Assembly (NCBI RefSeq): GCF_037975245.1
Contig: NC_092567.1
Location: forward strand, 10,360,714 to 10,424,713
Direction: 5' to 3'
Source: Apostichopus japonicus
Lineage: Eukaryota; Echinodermata; Holothuroidea; Aspidochirotida; Stichopodidae
DNA: 64,000 nt
Within the stretch, counting starts at the first letter, position 1. The number at the start of each line of letters is the position of its first letter. Positions 27,518 through 38,650 of the stretch are shown here, piece by piece. The notes below the pieces were generated by a model. That model saw nothing but the letters and a program-made list of their open reading frames with translations, was not told the DNA's origin and searched no databases. The translations under genes and the position numbers were made by a program.

Positions 27518-27532
27518 ATGATGATCGTACTG
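27518..27532 (+). CDS. Putative tiny first coding exon, copy B
   Basis: ATGATGATCGTACTG is followed by GTAAGTAAC; it encodes Met-Met-Ile-Val-Leu and ends in phase 0. The upstream region repeats that of copies A and C (AAAGGATTCTAGACT, CTACTCTGGATGATAAAC). The NACHT exon 5.5 kb downstream starts in phase 1, so direct splicing would shift the frame. At least one more exon must lie between, or this is not part of the NLR transcript. Confidence 0.4.
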
Positions 27533-27559
27533 GTAAGTAACGTACAGGAGACAGTAACG

Positions 27560-30500
27560 GTGTGAATGTATATTCTGATATACTAAACACGTCGTTAATA
27601 ACAAAGGCTATGTACTGATAAACTAAACACGTCATTTAAAACACAGGCTATGTACTGATATACTAAACACGTCATTAATAACACAGGCTGTGTACTTATA
27701 TACTAAACACGTCATTAATAACAAAGGCTATGAACTGATATACTAAACACGTCATTAATAACACAGGCTATGTACTGATATACTTAACACGTCATTTAAA
27801 ACATCGGCTATGTACTGATATACTAAACACGTCATTAAGAACACAGGCTATGTACTGATATACTTAACACGTCATTAATAACACAGGCTATGTACTGATA
27901 TACTAAACACGTCAATAATAACACAGGCTATGTACTGATATACTTAACACGTCATTAATAACACAGGCTATGTACTGATATACTAAACACGTCGTTAATA
28001 ACAAAGGCTATGTACTGATATACTTAACACGTCATTTAAAACATCGGCTATGTACTGATATACTAAACACGTCATTTAAAACACAGGCTATGTACTGATA
28101 TACTAAACACGTCATTAATAACACAGGCTATGTACTGATATACTAAACACGTCATTAATAACACAGGCTATGTACTTATATACTAAACACGTCATTAATA
28201 ACAAAGGCTATGAACTGATATACTAAACACGTCATTAATAACACAGGCTATGTACTGATATACTTAACACGTCATTTAAAACATCGGCTATGTACTGATA
28301 TACTAAACACGTTATTAGTAACACAGGCTATGTACTGATATACTTAACACGTCATTAAGAACACAGGCTATGTACTGATATACTTAACACGTCATTAATA
28401 ACACAGGCTATTTACTGATATACTAAACACGTCATTAATAACACAGGCTATGTACTTATATACTAAACACGTCATTAATAACAAAGGCTATGAACTGATA
28501 TACTAAACACGTCATTAATAACACAGGCTATGTACTGATATACTTAACACGTCATTTAAAACATCGGCTATGTACTGATATACTAAACACGTTATTAGTA
28601 ACACAGGCTATGTACTGATATACTTAACACGTCATTAAGAACACAGGCTATGTACTGATATACTTAACACGTCATTAATAACACAGGCTATGTACTGATA
28701 TACTAAACACGTCAGTAATAACAATGGCTATGTACTGATAAACTTAACACGTCATTTAAAACGCACTGATATACTAAACACTTCATTGATAACACAGGAT
28801 ATGTACTTATATACTAAACACGTCATTAATAACACAGGATATGTACTGATATACTAAACACGTCATTAATAACACAGGATATGTACTGATATACTAAACA
28901 CGTCATTAATAACAAAGGCTATGTACTGATATACTAAACACGTCAATAATAACACAAGCTATGTACTGATAAACTTAACACGTCATTTAAAACACAGGCT
29001 ATATACTGATATACTAAACACGTCATTAATAACAATGGCTATGCACTGATATACTAAACACGTCATTAGTAACACAGGCTATGTACTGATATACTAAACA
29101 CGTCATTAATAACACAGGCTATGTACTGATATACTAAACACGTCATTAATAACACAGGCTATGTACTTATATACTAAACACGTCATTAATAACAAAGGCT
29201 ATGAACTGATATACTAAACACGTCATTAATAACACAGGCTATGTACTGATATACTTAACACGTCATTTAAAACATCGGCTATGTACTGATATACTAAACA
29301 CGTTATTAGTAACACAGGCTATGTACTGATATACTTAACACGTCATTAAGAACACAGGCTATGTACTGATATACTTAACACGTCATTAATAACACAGGCT
29401 ATGTACTGATATACTAAACACGTCATTAATAACACAGGCTATGTACTTATATACTAAACACGTCATTAATAACAAAGGCTATGAACTGATATACTAAACA
29501 CGTCATTAATAACACAGGCTATGTACTGATATACTTAACACGTCATTTAAAACATCGGCTATGTACTGATATACTAAACACGTTATTAGTAACACAGGCT
29601 ATGTACTGATATACTTAACACGTCATTAAGAACACAGGCTATGTACTGATATACTTAACACGTCATTAATAACACAGGCTATGTACTGATATACTAAACA
29701 CGTCAATAATAACAATGGCTATGTACTGATAAACTTAACACGTCATTTAAAACGCACTGATATACTAAACACTTCATTGATAACACAGGATATGTACTTA
29801 TATACTAAACACGTCATTAATAACACAGGATATGTACTGATATACTAAACACGTCATTAATAACACAGGATATGTACTGATATACTAAACACGTCATTAA
29901 TAACAAAGGCTATGTACTGATATACTAAACACGTCAATAATAACACAGGCTATGTACTGATATACTAACACGTCAATAATAACACAAGCTATGTACTGAT
30001 AAACTTAACACGTCATTTAAAACACAGGCTATATACTGATATACTAAACACGTCATTAATAACAATGGCTATGCACTGATATACTAAACACGTCATTAGT
30101 AACACAGGCTATGTACTGATATACTAAACACGTCATTAATAACACAGGCTATGTACTGATATACTAAACACGTCAATAATAACACAGGCTATGTACTGAT
30201 ATACTAGACACGTCATTAGTAACACAGGCTATGTACTGATATACTAGACACGTCATTAGTAACACAGGCTATGCACTGATATACTAAACACGTCATTAAT
30301 AACAAAGGCTATGTACTGATATACTAAACACGTCAATAATAACACAGGCTATGTACTGATATACTAGACACGTCATTAGTAACACAGGCTATGTACTGAT
30401 ATACTAAACACGTCATTAATAACAAAGGCTATGTACTGATATACTAAACACGTCAATAATAACACAGGCTATGTACTGATATACTAGACACGTCATTAGT

Positions 30501-30835
30501 AACACAGGCTATGCACTGATATACTAAACACGTTATTTAAAACACAGGTTATGTACTGATATACTAAACACGTCATTAATAACACAGGCTATGTACTTAT
30601 ATACTAAACACGTTATTAATAACACAGGATATGTACTGATATACTATCGTCATTAATAACACAGACTATGTACAGATAAACTAAACACGTCATTAATAAC
30701 ACAGGCTATGTACTGGTATACTAAACACGTCATTTAAAACACAGGCTATGTACTGATATACTAAACACGTCATTAGTAACACAGGCAATGTACTGATATA
30801 CTAAACATGTCATAATTAACACAGGCAATGTTAAA
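27560..30835. repeat. 40-bp minisatellite, about 82 units, with a 991-bp higher-order repeat
   Basis: Unit: AACACGTCATTAATAACACA followed by GGCTATGTACTGATATACTA, 40 bp with scattered variants. A variant with TATGAACTG occurs at 27721, 28201, 28481, 29192 and 29472. A unit lacking 9 bp (AACGCACTGATATACTA) occurs at 28761 and 29752. Both markers give a spacing of 991 bp (24 x 40 + 31), showing block duplication of about 25 units. It lies in the putative first intron of the NLR-linked copy. Copy A has two units and copy C none. Confidence 0.97.
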
Positions 30836-32998
30836 TGTATGACAACAGCTAACTATATGAAAATGGCGTCTTGAAGGCTATTTTAATTGATCAGAATTAT
30901 AATCCATGTCTCAATGATGATATTCAATGTCGATCTAAATATTTCTTTAATTTGAAGGTAATAATTTAGGCTCATCTTAATTAAACTATTATTATGTAAA
31001 TCCTGGTTATTTATAAGTTCATTCATGCAGGTACAACATATCTCTTCTAACCAGAACATGTGCTATCCTTTCACTTTATTGCTGTTTGATCAGATCATAA
31101 ATAAACTAACAGTGAGTCCTGTCGAAACAGACATTTAGAAATGTAATACTTCTATTGCAGGTGTTGAGCCTTTAGGCTTAGGTCTAAATTAAATGTATGA
31201 ATCGGGATGGAAATAATTTAAAAGATTCCTCAAGGTATAGGTTTATTTTCAATTTGCATCTCTATGCATGAGAGACATGCAGTTACCTTACTTTCTATCC
31301 GTATGGAACAGGGTATTAATTATGTGGGCAGTATATGAACAATTTTGATACGTTTTACTAAGATAAATATAGTAGAAAATTCATGGAACATGATATAAGT
31401 TAGGCCTATATATGGGAAGTAAAGAGAACATTGAATAAGTTAAAACAGGCTAACCCGGTGGGAAGGTGGTTCTATTAGCTCAGTCTTTAAACTCACTAAT
31501 CTTCCCGATAACCCGGAAAATGTTAATATTGAAACAATAGAATAAACATATTAAGTTTATGAACTTTACTGAGTTTTAGGATTTTTTTCTTTGTAAGTTA
31601 ATTATCACGTGACTGATATCTTTTACTTTATCAGGGTGACCAGAGCGATTAATCGTAAATGTTATTTTACTGAAATTATTGGAAAAATATAAATGTTTTG
31701 AAAATCAACCTAATCGGCTTATCAAGGAACCGTATAAATTATATTCCTCTACCCGAAATTCAGTCGTACCGCTTAAAGCAGCAGTTAAACTTAGGCTTAC
31801 AATTTTACCCTGTTAGGCTATTATACACAAGTCTTGTGTTGATAACAGTGGGTCATCAATCTATTCAATTTCATGAAATAAAGGTTACTGAGGGAATAGT
31901 TAATACATTTGATTTGATCCTAAACGTTAACACGTAGTCACGTGCACGTTTAGTAATGCTGTATTATACACATTAACGACCAAATTGGAATTATGTTCAT
32001 AAAAGAAAATCAGACTTTTACCTCACATTTGAAATGAACCATGGCCATAGTCAAACTAATGACCTACATTTTGATCTAATTTCACTATCTATTAGTATCG
32101 ATAAAATAATAAAAATCATCTCAAGCAGCTTCTTTAACAAGCACATGAATAACCATTGTATCTACAATTAAGAGAGAAGCCCGCCATCTAAAATGATGAG
32201 CTGTAGGTGATATTCTAAAAGGATATTGAAAACACTGATAACAAAACAGAAAGTTGAATTTTTCAGGGTGGGTTGATATAAGATGACTTCAAAGGTCGAT
32301 GTGTTGTGCAAACAATAAACAGTCAATAAGAGATAAGGAGAGATTCACCTTGATGTAATATTTGTCGAGCCAGAGACCTGTTGGTAAAGTGACTGGTTCT
32401 GTTGACTTATAGAATTATACATTGATTTATGATAATTTTGTTAAGTTAGTCTCATCCATGCATACTGTATCTATATATTCAACAGATAATCGCTTTGAAT
32501 GATAATCATGGACAATGTCACTTAAAGGAATAGAAAAGTGAAGACCCAAGTTTATCCCGCCAACCAGTCACGGAAGTTTTTGTGACGTCATAATCGATGG
32601 AGCGCCTTACATTCTCGATGGATCGCCTTACAGTGCAAGGTTTGTTGTAATTACACAGTTTTGGATTTGTAACTTAGCATAAGAAGGCTGATGTTTATAA
32701 TAAATATTGATAAAGATTTAAGCCTCATCATTCTAAATACTCTTACATTGTATGATCGAGAGTTCAACGTGACTTTTTTTATTGTTTTCCTTGTTTTGTT
32801 TCTACCATATTAACTTGAACTAACCGAATGAAAAATGTGCATATTACTCCGATTGAACTTGTATAAATTTGTCATTCAGAGTGACTCCAAAAGATTGCCC
32901 GCAATAATTGTTTCCGGTTTATATAAGCACTGACACGCCCTAATATCATTGACCAACAAATAATGTTTACAAATCAATCTTTTTCCATTTTCTTTCAG

Positions 32999-34521
32999 AA
33001 AAAAAGGCCATACTAATCGATTCTCTGAAGAGCAGGTATAAACTACAATATGACGCAATCCAGCCAATACCGTACATTAAGGACAGACTATATTGCGTTG
33101 ACAGGGTATTTGTTGAGGGCGGTACAGAGATCTACATTGTTGAAGGAGCGACGAAGGAGAAAGCAGGACCATGGGTACGTGTGGACTCGTACAAAGATAT
33201 CTTCACAGACCCTCGAATGAAAGCCAAACGGCGCATCATAGAAGCAGAAGCCGGGTATGGTAAGTCAACAGTGGCCCTACAGCTCGCCTATGATTGGTGC
33301 AATGGTGTAAAGGATTCACCTTTTAAAGACGTAGAGATTCTAATTCTTCTCCGGTTGAGGCAGCTGAACAGCAAGATATCTATCTATCAAGCAATTAAAC
33401 TGTTCTTAGGACCAAAAGATCCTCGTATCAAATCTACTGATATTAAAGATATAATTGAAAGCTGCTCTTCTGTTAAGGTACTCCTGGACGGGTATGATGA
33501 GTTTCCTGATAGGGACGGAGCTACCGGAAGTGATGTGGGACGTATCATTACGAGGGATCTATTTGGTAATATCGATGTTACCCTGACAACCAGATATCTT
33601 CCGAAGGACTATGACAAAGCAAACACAAAGCAAGTGCGGTTAGTTGGTTTTGACGAAAAAGCACGTGACCAGTACATTCGCAAGGCTGTTACTGGGGAAG
33701 ACGAAGAAAGCGTTGCTAAAATTAAGCGAGCTTTAAAATCCAACCCGATCCTTGATGACCTATGTCAGGTGCCTCTTTTCTTTGTTATGTTTTCTCACAT
33801 GACTCATGAAAAAGTACTTTTTATGAGATTTAATTCAGTCACAGAGTTTTTTCGCTTCATGATGAAGTGTTTTCATAGTCACAAGAGCAATAAATCAATG
33901 GATAGGAACACGAGACCACATAATGTTACATATGAACTGAAATTCACTGAACTAAGTAAAGTAGCATTTGAAGGTCTCTGCGGTGAAAACCAACAGTTAT
34001 CATGGCGTAAGGATGGACTCTGTACACGACTAGGTCAAGGATTTTATAATCATTATATTGCAGTTGGTATATTGGTAGAGGAAGAAGTGTCTGATGTTAC
34101 AAACGAACAGACTTCTACTACAGACATACAGACAAGGACTGACGTAAGGTTCTACCATCAACTATTCTGTGAATGGTTTGCGTCTTTCAGACTGGTAAAA
34201 ATTGTAGCTGCTACAAGAAAGGCATCTAAGCTGAAGAAAGTTCTTGATAAAGTGGATCCATTTAATCTTCAGTACCTCTATCGATTCACCTGTGGGATTA
34301 ATCCAGCAGTTGGGAAGAGAATAATAGAATACTTGAAGAGCAGGAAAGACGGTGATAAGTTTGCCATCCTCTGCATCCTGGAACAAACTGGTGAGGTAGA
34401 TGGAATCAAGGACACCGTCAGGGATCTGTGTTCAAGTCAGGTGACCATCAATGGAGACTCACACAGTAAACTACTACAGAGATCTACCATACAACTACTG
34501 GAGATTGCTGCCAGATATGAC
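32999..34521 (+). CDS. NLR-family NACHT exon (507 codons, partial gene)
   Basis: Internal exon of a NACHT-domain receptor, the cytosolic STAND ATPase class that senses danger and assembles signalling complexes. It is bounded by TTTTCTTTCAG (acceptor, AG at 32997-32998) and ATGAC|GTAAGT (donor at 34522). It starts in phase 1 and ends in phase 0. From codon 1 at 33001: a linker typical of invertebrate NLRs (YIKDRLYCVDRVFVEGG near 29-45), the P-loop AEAGYGKST (82-90), the Walker B LLDGYDEF (161-168), a sensor-1-like TLTTRYLP (194-201), and a helical region with HQLFCEWFASF near 386. Lys and Thr/Ser of the P-loop are present, but the first Gly is Ala. The 17 codons after 34521 are intron read-through. 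N-terminal effector and leucine-rich-repeat exons were not found. Confidence 0.9.
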
Positions 34522-35093
34522 GTAAGTATTAATCAAAAATTAATATTTTACTCGTTGCATGGATTGAATTGGTAGACATATTTAGCTGAATGCCTATATG
34601 TAACCGTGACACAATTCAATTTACAGTAAACACACTCTGACAAATGAAAACCCAGAGTAAGATTCCTGATAGCATCTTTCATGTTTTCTTCACGTGATGG
34701 AATCTTGGTGGAAATGAATGCTGAACATATAATGTAAAGTACAGTTAAAAGAAATATAAACATAACCATGGACTTCATTTAACCAGCAGGGCGTTGTCAC
34801 TTAGTAAATTACAGATCATTGATTTAAAAACAAAAGAAAAATGTCTTATCAGTCCAACACATTAGAAACAAAATTATGAGGAAGTAAACAATTGTTTATG
34901 TATCTTTAAACCGAAACTCCACTTTGCATGAAATTAATGAGTTGTTTTTGTTATGGGATTTTGATATCTAAACGTATAAGAAAATTAACGCAAACAATAA
35001 TCGAAATAATTTGAATCATGCAATATGGCGTAAAGAATTATATGGTATCTAACATAGGAGAGTGTGAATGTACGCTATTGTATATGACAACAG

Positions 35094-35160
<67 letters not shown>

Positions 35161-35359
35161 CTTTCAGAAAAATACCAACAAAATAGCTTGCTCTTCACAT
35201 CACCTAGAATGATTGGGGGAGGGGGGGGGTGATTCTTAGCTTTTGGGGGAAGGGGTGATTCTTAGGTTTTTTTTTAATAATTAGGAATTAATTCAAGACT
35301 CTTTAACCTTGAGGGTATTTACACACAACAATGGTTTCAAGGACGACCAATTCATGAAT
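34522..35359 (+). other. Intron-like sequence after the NACHT exon, with a (TA)n tract
   Basis: Starts at the GTAAGT donor. It contains a (TA)n microsatellite at 35095-35159 and G-rich GGGGGTGATTCTTAG duplicates at 35215-35265. No exon with leucine-rich-repeat character is visible. Confidence 0.6.
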
Positions 35360-36210
35360 AAATTCATTTAGAAAATCGACTTATGGAAGCTGAAACAATG
35401 TCCATAATATAATTGTAATCACTACAGATGTATGATTTATAGGCAGAGTAGTATTGATAATTTGGATGGGGTTGCCGCATGAGCCCTAGTTTACAAATCT
35501 CGTAAATGTTACCTTTTATAAGATAAATGCAATTTGACATGAGACAGTGTGAAGGTACATTGTTACATATTATAGATAACGCTAGAAATGGCATATCTAC
35601 TTTACTAGAGTTGTTTCTAAATAAGGAATCAGTAATTGTCTAAAAGAGACTGAGTCTATGATATGAGGAACAAACTTTAAGACAAAGCCTTAAAAGGTAA
35701 AGACCAAAATACCTTGACCTGCAGAGTCACGTACAAATTGATAGAAAGATATACACTATAGAGTAGAGATGATGTAAGCGTGAGGGAGGAGGAGGGGCGT
35801 CTGATTCTGATATCTAGAAGACCAACAATGACTAAAACCCTGTTTGAATTTTGCTTCTGAAAGTAAGTCCATGACATCCTAAATATCTCTATAGGGCAGT
35901 ACGACCCAGACAAATTGGCATTGGAGGTTAAGGGCTGCCAAAGGAGTTAACAATTATTTGTAGATTTCTTCTTTTCTTCACTTTCCAGTCAGCATTTTGA
36001 CCGTTACATGAAATAGGCCTTCATGACGTCATTCGATCGTGCCGCATATTATAGTGGTACAGGCATACATAACCATGGATCCTTGCAAGGAAACATGCGT
36101 AGAATGTTAGGTCAATTATTATCAACTATATGTAATAACGGCATTAACAGTCATTACTACTATATGTTAAGTCACAACAGTAAGGGAAGTCGATTTTATG
36201 GTATATTCCA

Positions 36211-36744
36211 AACAACCCTTACAGGGAGTGTAGTGTATGGTCATCGAGCCATACTAATGTAGTGACAACCCCTACAGGGAGTGTAGTGTATGGTCATCGA
36301 ACCAAACTTATGTAGTGACAATTCTTGCTAGGAGTGTAGTGTGTGGTCATCGAACCATACTGATGTAGTAACAACCCTTGCAGGGAGTGTAGTGGATATG
36401 GTCATCGAACCATACTAATGTAGTAACAACCCTTACAGGGAGTGTAGTGTATGTTCATCGAACCATACTAATGTAGTAACAACCCTTACAGGGAGTGTAG
36501 TGTATGGTCATCGAACCAAAATTATGTAGTGACAATTCTTGCTAGGAGTGTAGTGTATGGTCATCGAACCATACTAATGTAGTAACAACCCTTGCAGGGA
36601 GTGTAGTGTATGGTCATCGAACCATACTAATGTAGTAACAACCCTTATAGAGAGTGTAGTGTATGGTCATTGAACCATACTGATGTAGTATCAACCCTTA
36701 CAGGGAGTATATAGTGTATGGTCATCGTACAATAATAATGTAGC
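36211..36744. repeat. 54-bp minisatellite, ten units
   Basis: Unit contains ACAACCCTTACAGGGAGTGT and AGTGTATGGTCATCGAACCA, then TACTAATGTAGTA. The landmark GTGTAGTG falls every 54 bp from 36227 to 36713. A variant with GACAATTCTTGCTAGG appears twice, so sub-blocks have been copied. The equivalent place in copy D2 (about 39410) is not expanded. Confidence 0.95.
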
Positions 36745-36749
36745 GTCTT

Positions 36750-36850
36750 TAAGGAGTGCAAGCTCAGTGGTTAACGCCGGTGTCTCCCAATCATAAGGTG
36801 CCCAGTTCGAGTCACTCCAAGGTTAATGTATGTCGTCCAGTTACAGAGTT
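36750..36850 (+). mobile_element. tRNA-derived SINE head
   Basis: AGCTCAGTGGTTAACGCCGG (36761-36780) fits a tRNA A box, and CCAGTTCGAGTCACTCC (about 36801-36817) fits a B box about 40 bases downstream. Spacing and an extended variable-arm-like middle suggest a tRNA-Leu or tRNA-Ser-type ancestor. The acceptor stem is not preserved, so it is not a functional tRNA gene. The tail boundary is uncertain. Confidence 0.7.
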
Positions 36851-37117
36851 GTTGACAATTGACAATTAATAATCATGGACGTTAAATATGAATCTACGAG
36901 ACTGACTTCGGTCAGCTTAATCTCAAAAACATACATATATGCATACAATTTACAATATAACGGTACCGTTGTCCATACCGTCCATAATGTATTGTTATTT
37001 TCACGGGCAGTGAACGTTAGTTCCCTATGAATACACATGCTATACAAAGTTTATTAGTAATTATAGTGAAGTATCTATTTTATTATAGAAACACTTGTAC
37101 GATATAACATATATGAC

Positions 37118-37531
37118 CATAGGCGTAGGAGCCCAACTTGATTTGGGGTGGGGGGGGGGGGCTGTAAAAGCCTGTAACGACTTGCCCGAAATACATAATA
37201 AAACTTGTTCACGCGCTTCGCGGGCGTTCAACATGTTCATGTGCATATCATGTAGGAATGCATCAGTTATTACAACGCATGCCAATTACATACAATCATT
37301 TGCCGTGTTATTATCCTTCCATATTGGTTATCATTTTGGGGGAAGTCGTTACAATAATAATACAATAATAATGACAAAGTAATATGAGTTTAACCATTGA
37401 AAAACGAGTTGCAAATTATTTTTCTTTCAGTAGGCGCCCGAAAAATTCTCAGCATATTGCCCGACATTTCACAAAAATATTTTGTTGGGGGTCTACAGCC
37501 CCCACCGCCACCCCTGCCTCCTACGCCCATG
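37118..37531. mobile_element. hAT-like MITE, 414 bp
   Basis: Inverted ends CATAGGCGTAGGAG and CTCCTACGCCCATG, with one mismatch. The adjacent 8-mers TATATGAC and GATATAAC agree at six of eight positions. An exact GATATAAC also lies 9 bp further out on the left (37101-37108), so the target duplication is ambiguous. The interior has a G-run and ACGCGCTTCGCGGGCG; there is no transposase. Confidence 0.7.
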
Positions 37532-37660
37532 GATATAACGTCATTACGTATAGACATAACACAGATAATGCAGAGACATCGTTATATAACAATATAACGG
37601 CGTGCCACAGTCATATTACGTCAACATTTCACTTTTAATTTACAGGCTCTCTTTTGTGCT

Positions 37661-38062
37661 TCGAGAGAGCTCCCTGCTATAATTAGGGAGCTGACACAAA
37701 CATAGCTCCTTGGTATCATTAGAAAGCTATCACAGAGCTCCCTGCTTAAAGGTAGGATGCTGTCACAAAAGAGCGCTCTCTGGTTAGGGAGCGGTCACAA
37801 AGAGAGCTGCCTGGTTAAAAGGAGGATCTGTCACAGAGAGAGAGCTCCCTGCTATAATTAGACAGCGGTCACAACGAGTGCTCCCTTGTATTACAGGGAG
37901 CTGTCACAAACAGAGCTCCGTAACTGTACCAATAGCATAAATAGCATAAAAGATAGCATAAAAGATGGGCCCTGGCATAATTAGGGAGCCCTCACAGAGA
38001 GAGCTCGCTTGTATAATTAGGGAGCTGTCACATAGAGAAATACTTAGTTTAATTAGGCAGCT
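37661..38062. repeat. Minisatellite of hairpin-forming units, D copy 1
   Basis: Roughly 35-45 bp units of GAGAGCTCCCTGCTATAAT followed by TAGGGAGCTGTCACA. Each unit contains AGCTCCCT and its inverse AGGGAGCT about 10 bases apart, so each can form a small stem-loop. The same array, shorter, is in D copy 2 (40070-40235). Confidence 0.85.
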
Positions 38063-38650
38063 GCCCCCCTTCATTATGAATGCTTAGTTTTTGCTGCGTA
38101 GAAGTACAGAAGATGCGAATAGCATTGTACAGGATCAAAGTATTATCAGATAACAATATCAGCTGATCAGTGATATGGTAAACTGTTTGTTATGTAAATA
38201 TCGAGTGATGGTTTCTGGAAGGCTAAATAAATACTACGAGATGTGTGACATTAGTGACTTTTAGTGCGCGGTGATTGATGTGATGTTTGAGTTTTAAATC
38301 AATATTCTCATTTGCATCGCCGTTACAAGGGAAATATGAAAATAATTTCACCCCTTCCCCTCTCCCACGAACATAACATATCGTTTTGCATTGACTCTAG
38401 TGTACCACTGCATGTACAAAAAAGAAATGCATATATTACACATACATGCTGCATTGCAGCAGACCAAATCTTGGAATATCACTCAATTTTGCATACTCCT
38501 CAATCGTTTTATCGCTCTTAATTATAATTATGTTTTTTTATTTTTTATTATACCAATTGCACATCCTCAAAGTGATTGTTTGATTCAACATAACTGTCAT
38601 GGACAAAAGTGACATATTATGTTATTTATTTGTCTTTTCCTATAAAGGTG

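Larger units (their letters stand above)
26940..32790 (+). repeat. Segmental unit, copy B, with expanded intronic array
   Basis: Collinear with copy A on both sides of the 40-bp array: 26990-27560 matches 19660-20300, and 30835-32780 matches 20390-22330. Homology ends about 220 bp before the NACHT exon at 32999. Copy B is the only one of the three with a long intact downstream exon. It is therefore the best candidate for the active gene, with 27518-32998 holding the 5' exon(s) and introns. Confidence 0.8.
35360..38650. repeat. Segmental unit D, copy 1
   Basis: Collinear with 38680-40640: TAGGCAGAGTAGTATTGAT, CCTTTTATAAGATAAATGCA, CTGCAGAGTCACGTA, ATGACGTCATTCGATCG, the GAGAGCTCCCTG array, and GTTATGTAAATATCGAGTGA. 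Copy 1 is longer because it holds a 54-bp minisatellite, a SINE and a hAT MITE. It lies just 3' of the NACHT exon, so it may be intronic. I found no coding frame conserved between the copies. Confidence 0.8.

Noticed and set aside
27560-30835. CRISPR-like regular array
   Set aside because: There are no unique spacers; units are contiguous and the genome is eukaryotic.
31698-31937. 79-codon plus-strand frame in segmental copy B
   Set aside because: The homologous position in copy A has an early stop (GGC-TTA-TAA), so the frame is not conserved.
34522-34575. Extension of the NACHT open frame to the stop at 34575
   Set aside because: It starts with the consensus donor GTAAGT; the last 17 codons are intron read-through.
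36750-36850. Functional tRNA gene
   Set aside because: Only A and B boxes are preserved; acceptor and anticodon stems do not pair.
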